DNA from: JANQPX01 sp041398025
GTDB taxonomy: Bacteria; Pseudomonadota; Alphaproteobacteria; Geminicoccales; Geminicoccaceae
Assembly (NCBI GenBank): GCA_041398025.1
Contig: JAWKVM010000015.1
Location: forward strand, 1 to 64,000
Reading direction: 5' to 3'
Length of the DNA stretch: 64,000 nt
Below are positions 26,289 through 35,313 of the stretch, in pieces. Below the pieces are notes generated by a model that saw only the letters and a program-made list of their open reading frames with translations, was not told the DNA's origin and did not search any database. Position 1 is the first letter of the stretch. Every line of letters starts with the position of its first letter. Both the position numbers and the translations under genes were made by a program.

Positions 26289-27473
26289 ATGACCAGGATC
26301 GATCGCGTCGACATCATCCCCTTCAGCTACGAGGTCGACGATCTCGGCGTTCCGAGCCATGGGGCGGCCGGGGTTGGCAATGTGCAATATGTGAAGGGCG
26401 GCAAGGCGACCATCGCCCGCTATGCCATCAGGATCCGCACCGATGACGGGCTGGAGGGCGCCTATGTCACCCACTGGGTCGGCACCCAGGCGTCGCTCGG
26501 CCAGAGCCTGATGCTCGCCCCGCATCTGATCGGGCGCGATCCGGAACAACGAGAAATCATCTACGACGACCTGAAGCGCGAGCTTCGCGCCTACGATCAT
26601 ATGGGCCACGGCCCGATCGACATCGCGCTATGGGACCTCGCCGGCAAGAAATATGGGACGCCGATCGCGAAGCTTCTGGGCGGGTATCGCTGGCGCCTGC
26701 CGACCTATGCCAGCAGCTATCACGGCCAGGAAAGCGGTGGCGGCCTCGACAGCCCGGAGGCGTTCGCCGACTTCGCAGCCTATTGCAAGGACGAGCTTGG
26801 CTATGTCGGCTTCAAGATCCACGGCTGGCTGAACGGCGACGTCGCCAGGGAAATCGAGAACATCCAGGCGGTGAGGAAACGAACCGGCGCTCGGTTTCGG
26901 CTGATGCTGGATCCGGCCTGTCAGCTCAGAACCTTCATGGATGCGCTCGAGGTCGGCCGGGCCTGCGACGATGCCGGGTTCTTCTGGTACGAAGACCCCT
27001 ATCGCGATGCCAGCGTTTCGGCCTTCGCCCACGCCAGGCTTCGCGAAAAACTGAAGACGCCGCTCCTGATCACCGAGCATGTGCGCGGCCTGGAGCAGAA
27101 GGGCAGCTTCGTCGTCGCCGGCGGCTGCGACATGGTCCATGCCGACCCGGAATACGACATGGGCATCACCGGCGCGATGAAGATCGCCCATCTCTGCGAG
27201 GCCATGGGGCTGGATGTGCAGCTGCACGCCTCGGGCCCGGCGCACCGCCATTGCATCGCCGCGATCCGGAACACCCACATGTACGAGCAGGCGCTGGTCG
27301 GACCGTCCATGCCGAACGCCATGCCGCCGGTCTATGCCTGCGGCTATTCGGATCTGCTCGAGGACATCGGCGAGGACGGCTGCTTTCCCGTGCCGACCGG
27401 GCCCGGCCTCGGCGTCACCTATGACTGGGAGCGGATCGAGAAGAGCAGGCTCGGCGAGCATGTGTTCGCCTGA
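26289..27473 (+). CDS. Enolase-superfamily (mandelate racemase/muconate lactonizing type) enzyme
   Basis: 394 residues with an N-terminal capping domain and a C-terminal TIM barrel. Metal and acid-base residues are recognisable: Lys176-x-His178 in 'GFKIHGW', metal ligands Asp208 ('LMLDPA'), Glu235 ('WYEDP') and Glu263 ('LITEH'), and His313 ('QLHASG'). This pattern fits sugar-acid dehydratases or racemases of the superfamily, but the substrate cannot be read from sequence. The ATG at 26289 follows GGGAGGCATC. A NIPSNAP gene converges from downstream. A role in carbohydrate-acid catabolism is likely. Confidence 0.87.
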   Translation: MTRIDRVDIIPFSYEVDDLGVPSHGAAGVGNVQYVKGGKATIARYAIRIRTDDGLEGAYVTHWVGTQASLGQSLMLAPHLIGRDPEQREIIYDDLKRELRAYDHMGHGPIDIALWDLAGKKYGTPIAKLLGGYRWRLPTYASSYHGQESGGGLDSPEAFADFAAYCKDELGYVGFKIHGWLNGDVAREIENIQAVRKRTGARFRLMLDPACQLRTFMDALEVGRACDDAGFFWYEDPYRDASVSAFAHARLREKLKTPLLITEHVRGLEQKGSFVVAGGCDMVHADPEYDMGITGAMKIAHLCEAMGLDVQLHASGPAHRHCIAAIRNTHMYEQALVGPSMPNAMPPVYACGYSDLLEDIGEDGCFPVPTGPGLGVTYDWERIEKSRLGEHVFA

Positions 27474-27510
27474 CGGCGGACAGCCCCTCGTCGATCCGCC
27501 CCAGACGACC

Positions 27511-27834
27511 TTACTTCAGGACGGAAAGCCGGGTCGGCACGATGCGCTTCACGCTGATGGTCTCACGATTGATCAGCTTGCCGATTCTGTCCGCCAGGGC
27601 GTTCTTCCAATGATCGCTCTCATAGACGGCGGCATAGAGGCGCTCGCGCTCGGCCTCACTCTCGAAGCGCCTGATCCAGATATAGACGCTGTCGTCGTCC
27701 TCGCCCCGAAAGCTGCCCGCGATCAGCATGCCCTTGGAGATCTGAAACGGCATGATCTCGGTTTCCATCAGCTCGATCCAGGCCTCCATCTTGCCCGGGC
27801 GGATTTCATACTGGCGAAGCTCGTAGAAGGGCAT
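27511..27834 (-). CDS. NIPSNAP-family protein
   Basis: 107 residues starting at the ATG at 27834 (AGGGAG site six bases upstream). 'FYELRQYEIRPGKMEAWIEL' at the N-terminus and 'SVYIWIRRFESEAERERLY' in the centre are typical of NIPSNAP ferredoxin-like domains. It differs clearly in sequence from the NIPSNAP protein at 18.3 kb. It converges with the enolase-superfamily gene and is divergent from the GNAT gene. Function unknown. Confidence 0.85.
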   Translation of the reverse strand: MPFYELRQYEIRPGKMEAWIELMETEIMPFQISKGMLIAGSFRGEDDDSVYIWIRRFESEAERERLYAAVYESDHWKNALADRIGKLINRETISVKRIVPTRLSVLK

Positions 27835-27944
27835 GCGCGGCTCCCTGACCGTTTGCCTGCTGCCTTGATCGGCAGCGATGACGCCAGTTTCGGGCATGAT
27901 GCCGCGAAAGCCAAGGGGCCGGCGCGGGCTCGAATCAGGGCATC

Positions 27945-28472
27945 ATGGAGACGGTGACGATCCGGGATGCCCGGACCGGCGATCTCGACGCCATCGCCGA
28001 CCTGCAGGCGCGCGCCATCATGACGTTCGGCATCGAGACCTACGGGCAGACCGCCTGCGAGGCCTGGGCGAGGTTGGGGCGGCAGATGCGGCACAGGCTG
28101 CTTGCGAGCGGCAGCTTCTTCGTGGCGGAGGGCCGTGACGGCCTCGTCGGCGTCGCCGGCTGGACCGCGGACAGTCGGGATCCGGACTGCGCCTGGCCGC
28201 GCTATGTGTTCGTCGCCCCGGAAGCCGCCGGGCACGGGATCGGCCGGCGGTTGATGGAGATCATCGAACGCTCGGCGCTGGAGGCGGCACGCCCTCGGCT
28301 GCGCCTGTGGTCGAGCCTGAACGCCGTCGCCTTCTACCGAGCGCTCGGCTATGACGAGGTCAAGCCCGCGCGCTGGCCCGTCGCCGAGGGCATCGAGATG
28401 GAGCATCGCCTGATGGAAAAGCGGGCGGCGCCATCGGCTTGTGATCGCCGATCGCGGGTGATAGCGTCGTGA
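27945..28472 (+). CDS. GNAT-family N-acetyltransferase
   Basis: 175 residues with the GNAT fold. 'TIRDARTGDLDAIADLQARA' is a typical N-terminal strand-helix, and 'RYVFVAPEAAGHGIGRRLME' is motif A, with the acetyl-CoA pyrophosphate-binding loop. 'LNAVAFYRALGYDEV' is motif B. The last 15 residues are not conserved in character. Substrate unknown. It lies between the NIPSNAP gene and the sugar ABC transporter operon and probably has its own promoter. Confidence 0.87.
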   Translation: METVTIRDARTGDLDAIADLQARAIMTFGIETYGQTACEAWARLGRQMRHRLLASGSFFVAEGRDGLVGVAGWTADSRDPDCAWPRYVFVAPEAAGHGIGRRLMEIIERSALEAARPRLRLWSSLNAVAFYRALGYDEVKPARWPVAEGIEMEHRLMEKRAAPSACDRRSRVIAS

Positions 28473-28540
28473 CATGAAACAACAGACCGGGGCGTCGTCG
28501 GACGAAGTCGGTCGTTTATCGTATGGGGAGGTTTCGACCG

Positions 28541-29527
28541 ATGACATTCACGCGCCGCCTGCTGCTCGGCTCCATGGCTTTGGGCGCCCTCCTGGGCGCT
28601 GCGCCTGTTGAGAACGCCGTCGCCCAGGACAAGATGACCATTGCCCTGATTCCGGGCCTGACCACCGACGCCTTCTACATCACCATGCGGAAAGGCGCTC
28701 AGCACGCGGCGGACGCGCTCGGCGTCGAGCTTCTGTTCCAGGGCGGGCCGGACTTCAACCCGACGGTGCAGGTGCCGGTGCTGAACGCGGTGACCGCGCG
28801 CCAGCCGGACGCGATCCTGATCGCCCCCACCGACAAGCAGCAGCTCATCGCGCCGCTGAAGCAGGCGATCGATGCCGGCATCAAGGTGATCACGGTCGAT
28901 ACCTTCATCGACGACGGCGAATACCAGGACGGCAATGGCGAAGGCGACTTCCCGCTCTCCTATGTCGCCTCGGACAATGTGCTCGGCGGCGCGATGGCCG
29001 GCCATGCGCTGGCCAGGTCGATCGGCGAGCAGGGCAAGGTCTACGTCTCCAACGTCAAGCCCGGTATCTCGACCACCGATCAGCGCGAAGAGGGCTTCAA
29101 GCAGGCGATGGCGGACTATCCGAACATCGAGGTGCTGGAAACCCAGTTCAACGACGACGACGCCAACAAGGCGGCCTCGCAGCTGCAGGCGGTGCTGGCG
29201 AGAAACCCTGATCTGGTCGGCGTGTTCGGCGCCAATCTGTTCTCGGCGATCGGAGCGGCGGACGGCGTCAAGGCCGTGGGCAAGACCGGCGAGGTCAAGG
29301 TGGTGGCGTTCGATGCGCCGCAACGGATCGTCGACGACATCAAATCGGGGCTGATCGACATGGCGATCGCCCAGCATCCGGCGGAGATCGGCTACTATGG
29401 CGTGATGACCGCCTACGCCGCGCTGACCGATCAGTCCGTGCCGATCGCTATCGGCACCGGCTTCACGGTGATGGATGCCTCCAATATCGACGATCCGGCG
29501 ATCCAGAAGTTCGTCTATTCCGACTGA
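28541..29527 (+). CDS. Sugar ABC transporter periplasmic binding protein (FrcB/RbsB-like)
   Basis: About 328 residues. The ATG at 28541 has GGGGAGG upstream and starts a signal sequence with a twin Arg ('TRRLLLGSMALGALLG'). The mature protein is a type I periplasmic binding protein: 'LIPGLTTDAFYITMRKGAQH', 'QPDAILIAPTDKQQLI' and 'VVAFDAPQRIVDDIKSGLI' are typical of ribose- and fructose-type receptors (CUT2). It is the first gene of a binding protein-permease-ATPase operon. The sugar is not determinable. Confidence 0.9.
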   Translation: MTFTRRLLLGSMALGALLGAAPVENAVAQDKMTIALIPGLTTDAFYITMRKGAQHAADALGVELLFQGGPDFNPTVQVPVLNAVTARQPDAILIAPTDKQQLIAPLKQAIDAGIKVITVDTFIDDGEYQDGNGEGDFPLSYVASDNVLGGAMAGHALARSIGEQGKVYVSNVKPGISTTDQREEGFKQAMADYPNIEVLETQFNDDDANKAASQLQAVLARNPDLVGVFGANLFSAIGAADGVKAVGKTGEVKVVAFDAPQRIVDDIKSGLIDMAIAQHPAEIGYYGVMTAYAALTDQSVPIAIGTGFTVMDASNIDDPAIQKFVYSD

Positions 29528-29595
29528 TTTCTTTTGACGTTCGGGGCGGCGCCGCAGCGGCGCCGCCCCTGCCCTTCCTCCAGCAAAGGCATTCG

Positions 29596-30642
29596 ATGGC
29601 GACCAGCGACGTCGACATGGCCGCAAACCAGGCCTCGGCTGCCGAGCCTGAATCCGGCCTCCTGAGCTTCCTGACCTGGGCCTGGTCCTGGCTGTTTCTG
29701 GCCGTTCTTCTGATCTTTTTCGAGAGCTGGGCGCGCTTCGCCTATGGCATCTCGTTTCTGTTCAATGGCTTCAATCTGCAGAGCATCGCCCTGTTCGCGG
29801 CCGCCCCGCTGCTGCTCGGCCTCGGCCAGACCTTCGTGATCATTTCCGGCGGCATCGATCTTTCGGTCGGCTTCGTCATGGGTCTCGCCGCCGTGGTGAT
29901 GGCGCGCATCATGCAGCAGGCGGCCGGGCTGCCCCCCGGCCTCGCCCTCGGCATCGGTCTGTCCGCAGCCTTTGCCGTGTCGCTCGTTCCCGGCCTGATC
30001 AATGGCTGGCTGATCGCGCATCTGCGCGTGCCCGCCTTCATCGGCACGCTCGGCATGTACGGCGTCGCCCGCGGCACCGGCTTTCTCGCCGCCAACGGCA
30101 CCACCGTGCCGGTCAACAATCCCTGGCTGTTCGAGATGGGCAATGGCCGGCTGCTGGGCGTGCCGGTCCCGGTGGTGATCACCGTCATCGCCGTGCTGGC
30201 GATGCACTATGTCCTCTCCCAGACCCGGTTCGGCCAGTATACCTACGCCATCGGTGGCAACCGCATGGCGGCGATCCGATCCGGCATCAACGTGCGCCGG
30301 CACACCATGATGATCTATCTGATCGCGGCGGCCTGCGCGGGTCTTGCCGGCATGATCTATACCGCACGCTTTTCGGCGGGCGCCGCCCAGGCAGGCGAGC
30401 CGATGCTGCTGGATTCGATCGCCGCCGTGGTGATCGGCGGGGCGAGCCTGTTCGGCGGCTCGGGCACGATCATCGGCACGGTGATCGGTGCGCTGATCAT
30501 CGCGGTCATCCAATACGGTCTGGTGTTCGTGAACGTCGAGCCGTTCTGGCAGTTCGTCGCGGTCGGCGTGGTGATCATCGTCTCGGTCCTGGTGGATCAG
30601 TCCCAGAGCCGGCTGCGCGGCGAGCTTCAAGATGCCGACTAG
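29596..30642 (+). CDS. Sugar ABC transporter permease (FrcC/RbsC-like)
   Basis: A 348-residue permease with eight to ten transmembrane helices. 'TFVIISGGIDLSVGFVMGLA' is the conserved RbsC-family motif, and 'YAIGGNRMAAIRSGINV' is the coupling-helix region that contacts the ATPase. 'IAAVVIGGASLFGGSGTIIG' completes the signature. The 3' end overlaps the ATPase gene by 11 bases, indicating translational coupling. Confidence 0.92.
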   Translation: MATSDVDMAANQASAAEPESGLLSFLTWAWSWLFLAVLLIFFESWARFAYGISFLFNGFNLQSIALFAAAPLLLGLGQTFVIISGGIDLSVGFVMGLAAVVMARIMQQAAGLPPGLALGIGLSAAFAVSLVPGLINGWLIAHLRVPAFIGTLGMYGVARGTGFLAANGTTVPVNNPWLFEMGNGRLLGVPVPVVITVIAVLAMHYVLSQTRFGQYTYAIGGNRMAAIRSGINVRRHTMMIYLIAAACAGLAGMIYTARFSAGAAQAGEPMLLDSIAAVVIGGASLFGGSGTIIGTVIGALIIAVIQYGLVFVNVEPFWQFVAVGVVIIVSVLVDQSQSRLRGELQDAD

Positions 30643-31411
30643 GGCGCGAGGCGCGCCAGCCTTGACTCCTGTTCTTTCCGTGCGGGGAGTCTCCAAGCGC
30701 TTCGGCGGTGTGCAGGCGCTGAGCGGCGTCAGCTTCGATCTGCAGCCGGGCGAGGTGCTGGCGCTCGCCGGGGACAATGGCGCCGGCAAATCGACCCTGA
30801 TCAAATGCATCTCGGGCGTGCATCGGCCCGATGAGGGCGAGATCCGCTACAAGGGCGATGCGGTCGAGATGGCCAATCCGCGCGAGGCGCGCAGTCTCGG
30901 CATCGAGACCATCTATCAGGACCTGGCGCTCGCCGACAATCTCGACGTCGGCGCCAATGTCTTTCTTGGGCGCGAGCCGCCGAAGCGCTTTTTCGGCCTT
31001 CTGCCGGCGATCGATAGAAAGCGCATGCGCGAGGTCGCCCAGGATGTCCTGCACACCCTCGAGATCGAAATTCCGAAAGGCAAGCTGACCAGGCCGGTGC
31101 GCACGCTGTCCGGCGGACAACGCCAGGCGGTGGCGATCGGCCGGGCGATCTACTGGCAGGCCGAGGTCCTGATCATGGACGAGCCGACCGCAGCCCTCGG
31201 CGTGCCTGAGCAGCGCAAGGTCAGGGAGCTGATCGAGCGCCTGAAGACCCAGAATGTCGGGGTGATCTTCATCTCGCACAATCTCCAGGACATTTTTGCG
31301 GTCTCCGACCGGATCCTGGTGCTGCGCCGCGGACGCGCCGCCGGCGAACGTCGGATCGGCGACACCGATCACGACGAGGTGGTCAAGCTGATGGTCGGCG
31401 CCGACGTCTGA
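30632..31411 (+). CDS. Sugar ABC transporter ATPase, single nucleotide-binding domain (FrcA-like)
   Basis: 259 residues with one ABC domain: Walker A 'GDNGAGKSTL', signature 'LSGGQRQAVAIGRA' and Walker B 'VLIMDEPTAALG'. The H-loop His is in 'IFISHNL'. Most CUT2 sugar importers use a double-domain RbsA/XylG. A single domain, as in the rhizobial fructose system FrcBCA, implies a homodimer. It overlaps the permease gene and ends the operon. Confidence 0.9.
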   Translation: MPTRARGAPALTPVLSVRGVSKRFGGVQALSGVSFDLQPGEVLALAGDNGAGKSTLIKCISGVHRPDEGEIRYKGDAVEMANPREARSLGIETIYQDLALADNLDVGANVFLGREPPKRFFGLLPAIDRKRMREVAQDVLHTLEIEIPKGKLTRPVRTLSGGQRQAVAIGRAIYWQAEVLIMDEPTAALGVPEQRKVRELIERLKTQNVGVIFISHNLQDIFAVSDRILVLRRGRAAGERRIGDTDHDEVVKLMVGADV

Positions 31412-31458
31412 CTTTTTTTGACGGCAGCGATGCTGAAGGCAGGAGACGTCTGCTCGGA

Positions 31459-32280
31459 TCAGGCCTTCCCGCCCGACTGGACGGCTTCGTCGTCCTGCTG
31501 CTGATCCTGCATGAAATCGATCAGGCGGTGCGGGATCTGGATGACCGAGGCCGCGCGCAGAAGTTCGGCGATGCGCTGTTCCGGCCGGGCGAACAGGCCG
31601 CCGAGCTGGAATGGGCTTTGCCGGCAGGGGATGGCAACCAGCAGATAGCCCTCGAACCAGGTGCAGCCGACTAGCCTGGAGCCGTCGATCAGCGGCATCA
31701 GCTGGTCAGCGGGCAGACGCTCCGGGGGGTCCGGCCAGCGGATCGCGGCGACGATGCCGTGGAACAGGTCGCCGCCGCTATGATCGAGGGGAATGTCCTC
31801 CATGTCGTGCCAGAGATCGACCATGGCGAGGCTCAGATGGCGGCTTCGATAATCCCCGAATACGGCGTCCTCGATCATGCTCTGGCTGTGGCGGGGGAGG
31901 AGACCGGCGCGCACCATGCGATCGAGGCAGATGTCGGGTGCCTCGCCCATCGTATGCCTCAGCCGGCCGATGCCCTCGCAGAGAGCCGGGAGCGACTCGC
32001 AGCGCACATGGTGGCGATAGAGGGTGAGCGCATGCTGCAGGCTGGCGGCGCCGAGCGCGATCACCGGCAGGATGAACGGCAGAGCCCAGGGCGAGTCGAG
32101 CACCCTGGCCAGGAGGTAGACCACGGTGGTGACCATGACGATCGCGGAGAGGCACTGGTGCTCCACCAGCTCTCTCGACGCCTCGAGGTCCGCCGACAGC
32201 GCCGCGATCCGCTGGGTGAAGCGGACATTCTGAAAGTGGTCGGCGTTGAGGGAGGAAAATCGGGGAAACGCAGCGGCCAT
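31459..32280 (-). CDS. Membrane protein of unknown function
   Basis: About 273 residues. A helical N-terminus ('RIAALSADLEASRELVEHQ') leads into two closely spaced hydrophobic helices (about residues 45-90, 'AIVMVTTVVYLLARV' and 'LPFILPVIALGAASL'). A soluble C-terminal domain of about 170 residues follows, with His and Trp clusters ('DLWHDMEDIPLDHSGGDLFH'). No family recognised. The ATG at 32280 has AAGGG upstream. It is convergent with the sugar ABC operon and has no obvious partner gene. Confidence 0.65.
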   Translation of the reverse strand: MAAAFPRFSSLNADHFQNVRFTQRIAALSADLEASRELVEHQCLSAIVMVTTVVYLLARVLDSPWALPFILPVIALGAASLQHALTLYRHHVRCESLPALCEGIGRLRHTMGEAPDICLDRMVRAGLLPRHSQSMIEDAVFGDYRSRHLSLAMVDLWHDMEDIPLDHSGGDLFHGIVAAIRWPDPPERLPADQLMPLIDGSRLVGCTWFEGYLLVAIPCRQSPFQLGGLFARPEQRIAELLRAASVIQIPHRLIDFMQDQQQDDEAVQSGGKA

Positions 32281-32966
32281 AGGCACCCTTCATCTCGGAT
32301 CGGAGGCACGGACCAGAGAACTGTGCCATCTCAGGGTTAATTATCCGTTAAGGCCTGACGTTTTCTTCCGCTTCCGCCCCGCCGCAGGGAGGGTTGGCCC
32401 CCTGCAGACGGGCGGCGACAGTACCTCAGGCAGACGCAACAGCCGAGGGCCGCCATTTCCCACATGGTTCGGCGTGGAATCTGATGTCTTGGCTCGGTGA
32501 CTTGCGTGGTGTCGGGCATGGCGGGCGACATGGGATTCGTTGCCGTCGGAGACAAGCTTGCCGGGCTGTGGAGGAAGGGCGATCGGTTGAGCGTCAGGCA
32601 AAGGGGACGACATGCGGCGGCGTTATCTGAGAGCAGGAAGGTCAGCCGGCACTCTTGCTTATTTGGCATCGTGGCAGGTTGCTTCAGCAGCAATCGGCAG
32701 TTTCATGAAATGGCCTCTGTCTCCGCTTCCTTACCGGCAGCCGCGGACGATTCACGGATGAGGCCAGATCGCCATCTGCTCCTTCCGCACGACAAAGGCC
32801 CGCGCTTTGCCAGCACGTATCCCGCCGCGGGCCGCAAATGATGCCGTCAGGGACGAAGCTTCTGAAGCAGCGCGAGGACTGAGCCTGCGAACGCCATCAG
32901 CCCGAGAGAGCAGGCACGGCACAGCGGCTTGAACAAGATCATTGCCTTTTCCGTCCAAGGGTCGCT
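32281..32966. other. Long intergenic region without a supportable gene
   Basis: 686 bases. Open frames here are short, lack ribosome-binding sites and do not resemble proteins. I see no tRNA, strong repeat or transposase fragment. It may hold promoters, or decayed DNA beside the flagellar gene. Confidence 0.55.
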
Positions 32967-34088
32967 CTAGTGTTGATGATCATTGAAGCGCCTGGTCAAC
33001 GCCTGGCGCTGCGCCTTGGAGATCCAGTTGTCGACCTGGAGGGCGATCCTGTCGCCGACCTTGCCGACCTTGCCGCGCAGCAGGGGAATGCCGCCGCAGC
33101 GGAGGGTGGCAGGTTCCTGGGGTTTCTTGTTCAGCTGAAGGGTCGAGCCGACCTGCAAGGACATCAGCTCGCTCAGCGGCACGATCTGCTCGCCGAGGGA
33201 CACTTCGACCTCGATGTCCGTCAGCATCATCTCATCGGTCCAGTGCGCTTCCCAGACGGCGTCGCGACCGAACTTCTCGCCCATGAACATCTGCTTCAGG
33301 AGATGCTGCACGGGTTCCAGCGTGGGATAGGGGATGAGGACTTCCAGGCTGCCGCCGCGCGAATCCATCTCGACGTCGATCCTGAACATGATCGCCGTGT
33401 CGGTCGGATAGGCTATCGTCACCAAGCTGGGATTCGACTCCATGCGCTCGGAGACGAACGCCACGTCGGCCAGCGGCTTGAACGCGATCGACATCTCCTT
33501 GAGAATCAGATCGATCATACGCTCGATCAGCGTGACTTCGATGACCGTGAAGGAACGCCCTTCCACGGAGAGTGGCATGGCCGAGCGGCGGCCACCGAGC
33601 AAGGCGTCCAGTATCGAGTAGATCAGGGGGCTGTCGACGCTGATAAGCCCGCAGCCATTCCATTCGGTGGCCCGGAAAACCGAGATGAGCGCCGGCAGGG
33701 GAATCGTGTCGATGTAGTTGCCGAAGCGAACCGAGCTGGTGTCCACCAGGTTGACCTCCACCTCCTCGGAGGTGAAGTTGCGCAAGCTTGCATTGAGAAC
33801 GCGCACCAGTCGATAGATGCAGGCCTCGAGCAGCGGCACGCGCTTATGCTGTATGCGGTTGCTGTTGAGAAGAGCCTCGATTCCCGTGGTCGGCGCCTCC
33901 TCGTCCATGCTGATGCCGAAAATGTCGTCGATCTCGTCCTGGTGGAGCAGGCCGTCGTCCGTGAACGCGACATCATCGTCGGCAACACCGCTATCGGCGA
34001 AAATATCGTCAGCCGGCGCCTCCCCTGCCCCCCCGGCATCGTCGGGCGGGCTGGCATCGGGGTCAGAAACGTCGTTGTCGTCGCTCAT
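32967..34088 (-). CDS. fliM: Flagellar motor switch protein FliM
   Basis: A 373-residue protein of the flagellar C-ring. The CheY-binding motif 'LLHQDEIDDIFG' lies at residues 47-58, behind an unusual acidic Asp/Glu/Ala-rich leader; in E. coli FliM it lies at the extreme N-terminus. The middle domain has 'LVDTSSVRFGNYIDTIPLPA' and 'LLGGRRS'. The C-terminal SPOA domain carries 'VSLGEQIVPLSELMSLQVGS'. The ATG at 34088 is the first with a plausible GGAGCAGGTGG site. It is isolated from other flagellar structural genes here but divergent from cheW, so a scattered chemotaxis/motility set is likely. Confidence 0.9.
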   Translation of the reverse strand: MSDDNDVSDPDASPPDDAGGAGEAPADDIFADSGVADDDVAFTDDGLLHQDEIDDIFGISMDEEAPTTGIEALLNSNRIQHKRVPLLEACIYRLVRVLNASLRNFTSEEVEVNLVDTSSVRFGNYIDTIPLPALISVFRATEWNGCGLISVDSPLIYSILDALLGGRRSAMPLSVEGRSFTVIEVTLIERMIDLILKEMSIAFKPLADVAFVSERMESNPSLVTIAYPTDTAIMFRIDVEMDSRGGSLEVLIPYPTLEPVQHLLKQMFMGEKFGRDAVWEAHWTDEMMLTDIEVEVSLGEQIVPLSELMSLQVGSTLQLNKKPQEPATLRCGGIPLLRGKVGKVGDRIALQVDNWISKAQRQALTRRFNDHQH

Positions 34089-34376
34089 CCACCTGCTCCA
34101 CTGAACATAACGGGACCGCTGCCGGTGCTCGGCACGGGCATCGCGCGGGCTCGCATGAACCGGCATGGTATCGAATTATCCTTAACGAATTCTCAACGCC
34201 GCCAGCGGTAACCACGAGCCGATGGGACCGTTCCTGATCATCTCAGCAACGTTAACGGTATGTTAAGAAAGATTGGCTATCGATAGGGGCGAGACAGGGT
34301 CGATGCCGTGGGATGCCATCGCCGCCTGCCGAGATTGACCGATATTCGCGCCGAACAGGCCATGACGAGGACCGCA

Positions 34377-34880
34377 ATGTTCGCTCAACCCGCCGCCGAT
34401 ACCCAAGATCGCAGGATTCCAGCGGCCGGCGATCACGATGAGGCCGGTGGCGAGGACCGCTCGCAATATGTGAGCTTCACCGTTGCCGGCTGCTATTACG
34501 GCATCGAGATCACCCGCGTTCGCGAGATCAAGGGCTGGAGCGAGCCGACCACCCTGCCCAATGCGCCCAACGCCATGCGCGGCGTGCTCAATCTGCGCGG
34601 CGTGGTCGTCCCGGTCTTCGACCTCCGCTGCCGTTTCGGGCGGGGCAATACCGACGTGACCGAATCCCATGTGGTGATCATCGTCTCGCTCGACGACCGG
34701 CTGATCGGCATTCTGGTGGACGCGGTTTCCGACATTCTGACCCTCGGCGCCAAGGAAATCATGCCGGTTCCGAGGACCGACACCGACGTCAATCAGGACT
34801 TTCTTGCAGGCCTGGTCTCGCAGGGCGAGCGCATGGTCACGCTTCTGAAACTCGACAGTCTGTTCGACATCGGCGGCTGA
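34377..34880 (+). CDS. cheW: Chemotaxis coupling protein CheW
   Basis: About 168 residues. An N-terminal variable stretch is followed by the CheW beta-barrel from about residue 32: 'YVSFTVAGCYYGIEITRVRE', 'NAMRGVLNLRGVVVPVFDLR' and 'IGILVDAVSDIL'. CheW links chemoreceptors to CheA kinase. The ATG at 34377 has GACGAGG six bases upstream; the ATG at 34362 is an alternative. A chemoreceptor fragment follows 70 bases later, and fliM is divergent upstream. No cheA is in the window. Confidence 0.9.
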   Translation: MFAQPAADTQDRRIPAAGDHDEAGGEDRSQYVSFTVAGCYYGIEITRVREIKGWSEPTTLPNAPNAMRGVLNLRGVVVPVFDLRCRFGRGNTDVTESHVVIIVSLDDRLIGILVDAVSDILTLGAKEIMPVPRTDTDVNQDFLAGLVSQGERMVTLLKLDSLFDIGG

Positions 34881-34949
34881 TCTACGCGCGGCGAACCTCC
34901 GCCAACTCCATTGGTCCCCGACAATCATGTCACATGAAGAAGGAAAGAG

Positions 34950-35213
34950 ATGGTCAACCCTGTGACCACGCCCGCAGAGGGCGTCGACAATTCCGCACGC
35001 AAGATCACGGACATCATCAGCGTGATCGAGCAGATCGCCTTTCAGACCAATCTTCTGGCACTGAACGCCAGCATCGAGGCGGCGCGCGCGGGCGAGGCCG
35101 GCAAGGGATTTGCCGTGGTCGCGCAGGAGGTCCGCCAACTGGCGCAGCGGTCCGCGCAGGCTGCCTCGGACATCAAAGTGCTGATCAAGGACACCAACGT
35201 CCAGGCGGCTTAG
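34950..35213 (+). pseudogene. Methyl-accepting chemotaxis protein signalling-tip fragment
   Basis: 87 residues corresponding only to the most conserved hairpin of a chemoreceptor: 'VIEQIAFQTNLLALNASIEA', then 'AARAGEAGKGFAVVAQEVR' and 'LAQRSAQAASDIK'. Sensor, membrane, HAMP and C-terminal methylation segments are all missing. The frame ends at a TAG just after the hairpin. An ATG with an AGGAAAG site opens it, so a tiny soluble tip could still be translated. Most likely a remnant of a longer receptor gene; a functional mini-protein that titrates CheW is a less likely alternative. Confidence 0.75.
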
Positions 35214-35313
35214 TGCTTGTTCCGGTCAGATCGCCGCCCCTGATCGACAGGAACATGCGGCGAGACCGGGAAAGTCGGGCGCGCCTTTCGATCGCATCGG
35301 ATCGGACCCAGCT

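Noticed and set aside
32337..32958. Short open frames in the gap before fliM
   Set aside because: None has a ribosome-binding site, domain signature or consistent codon use.
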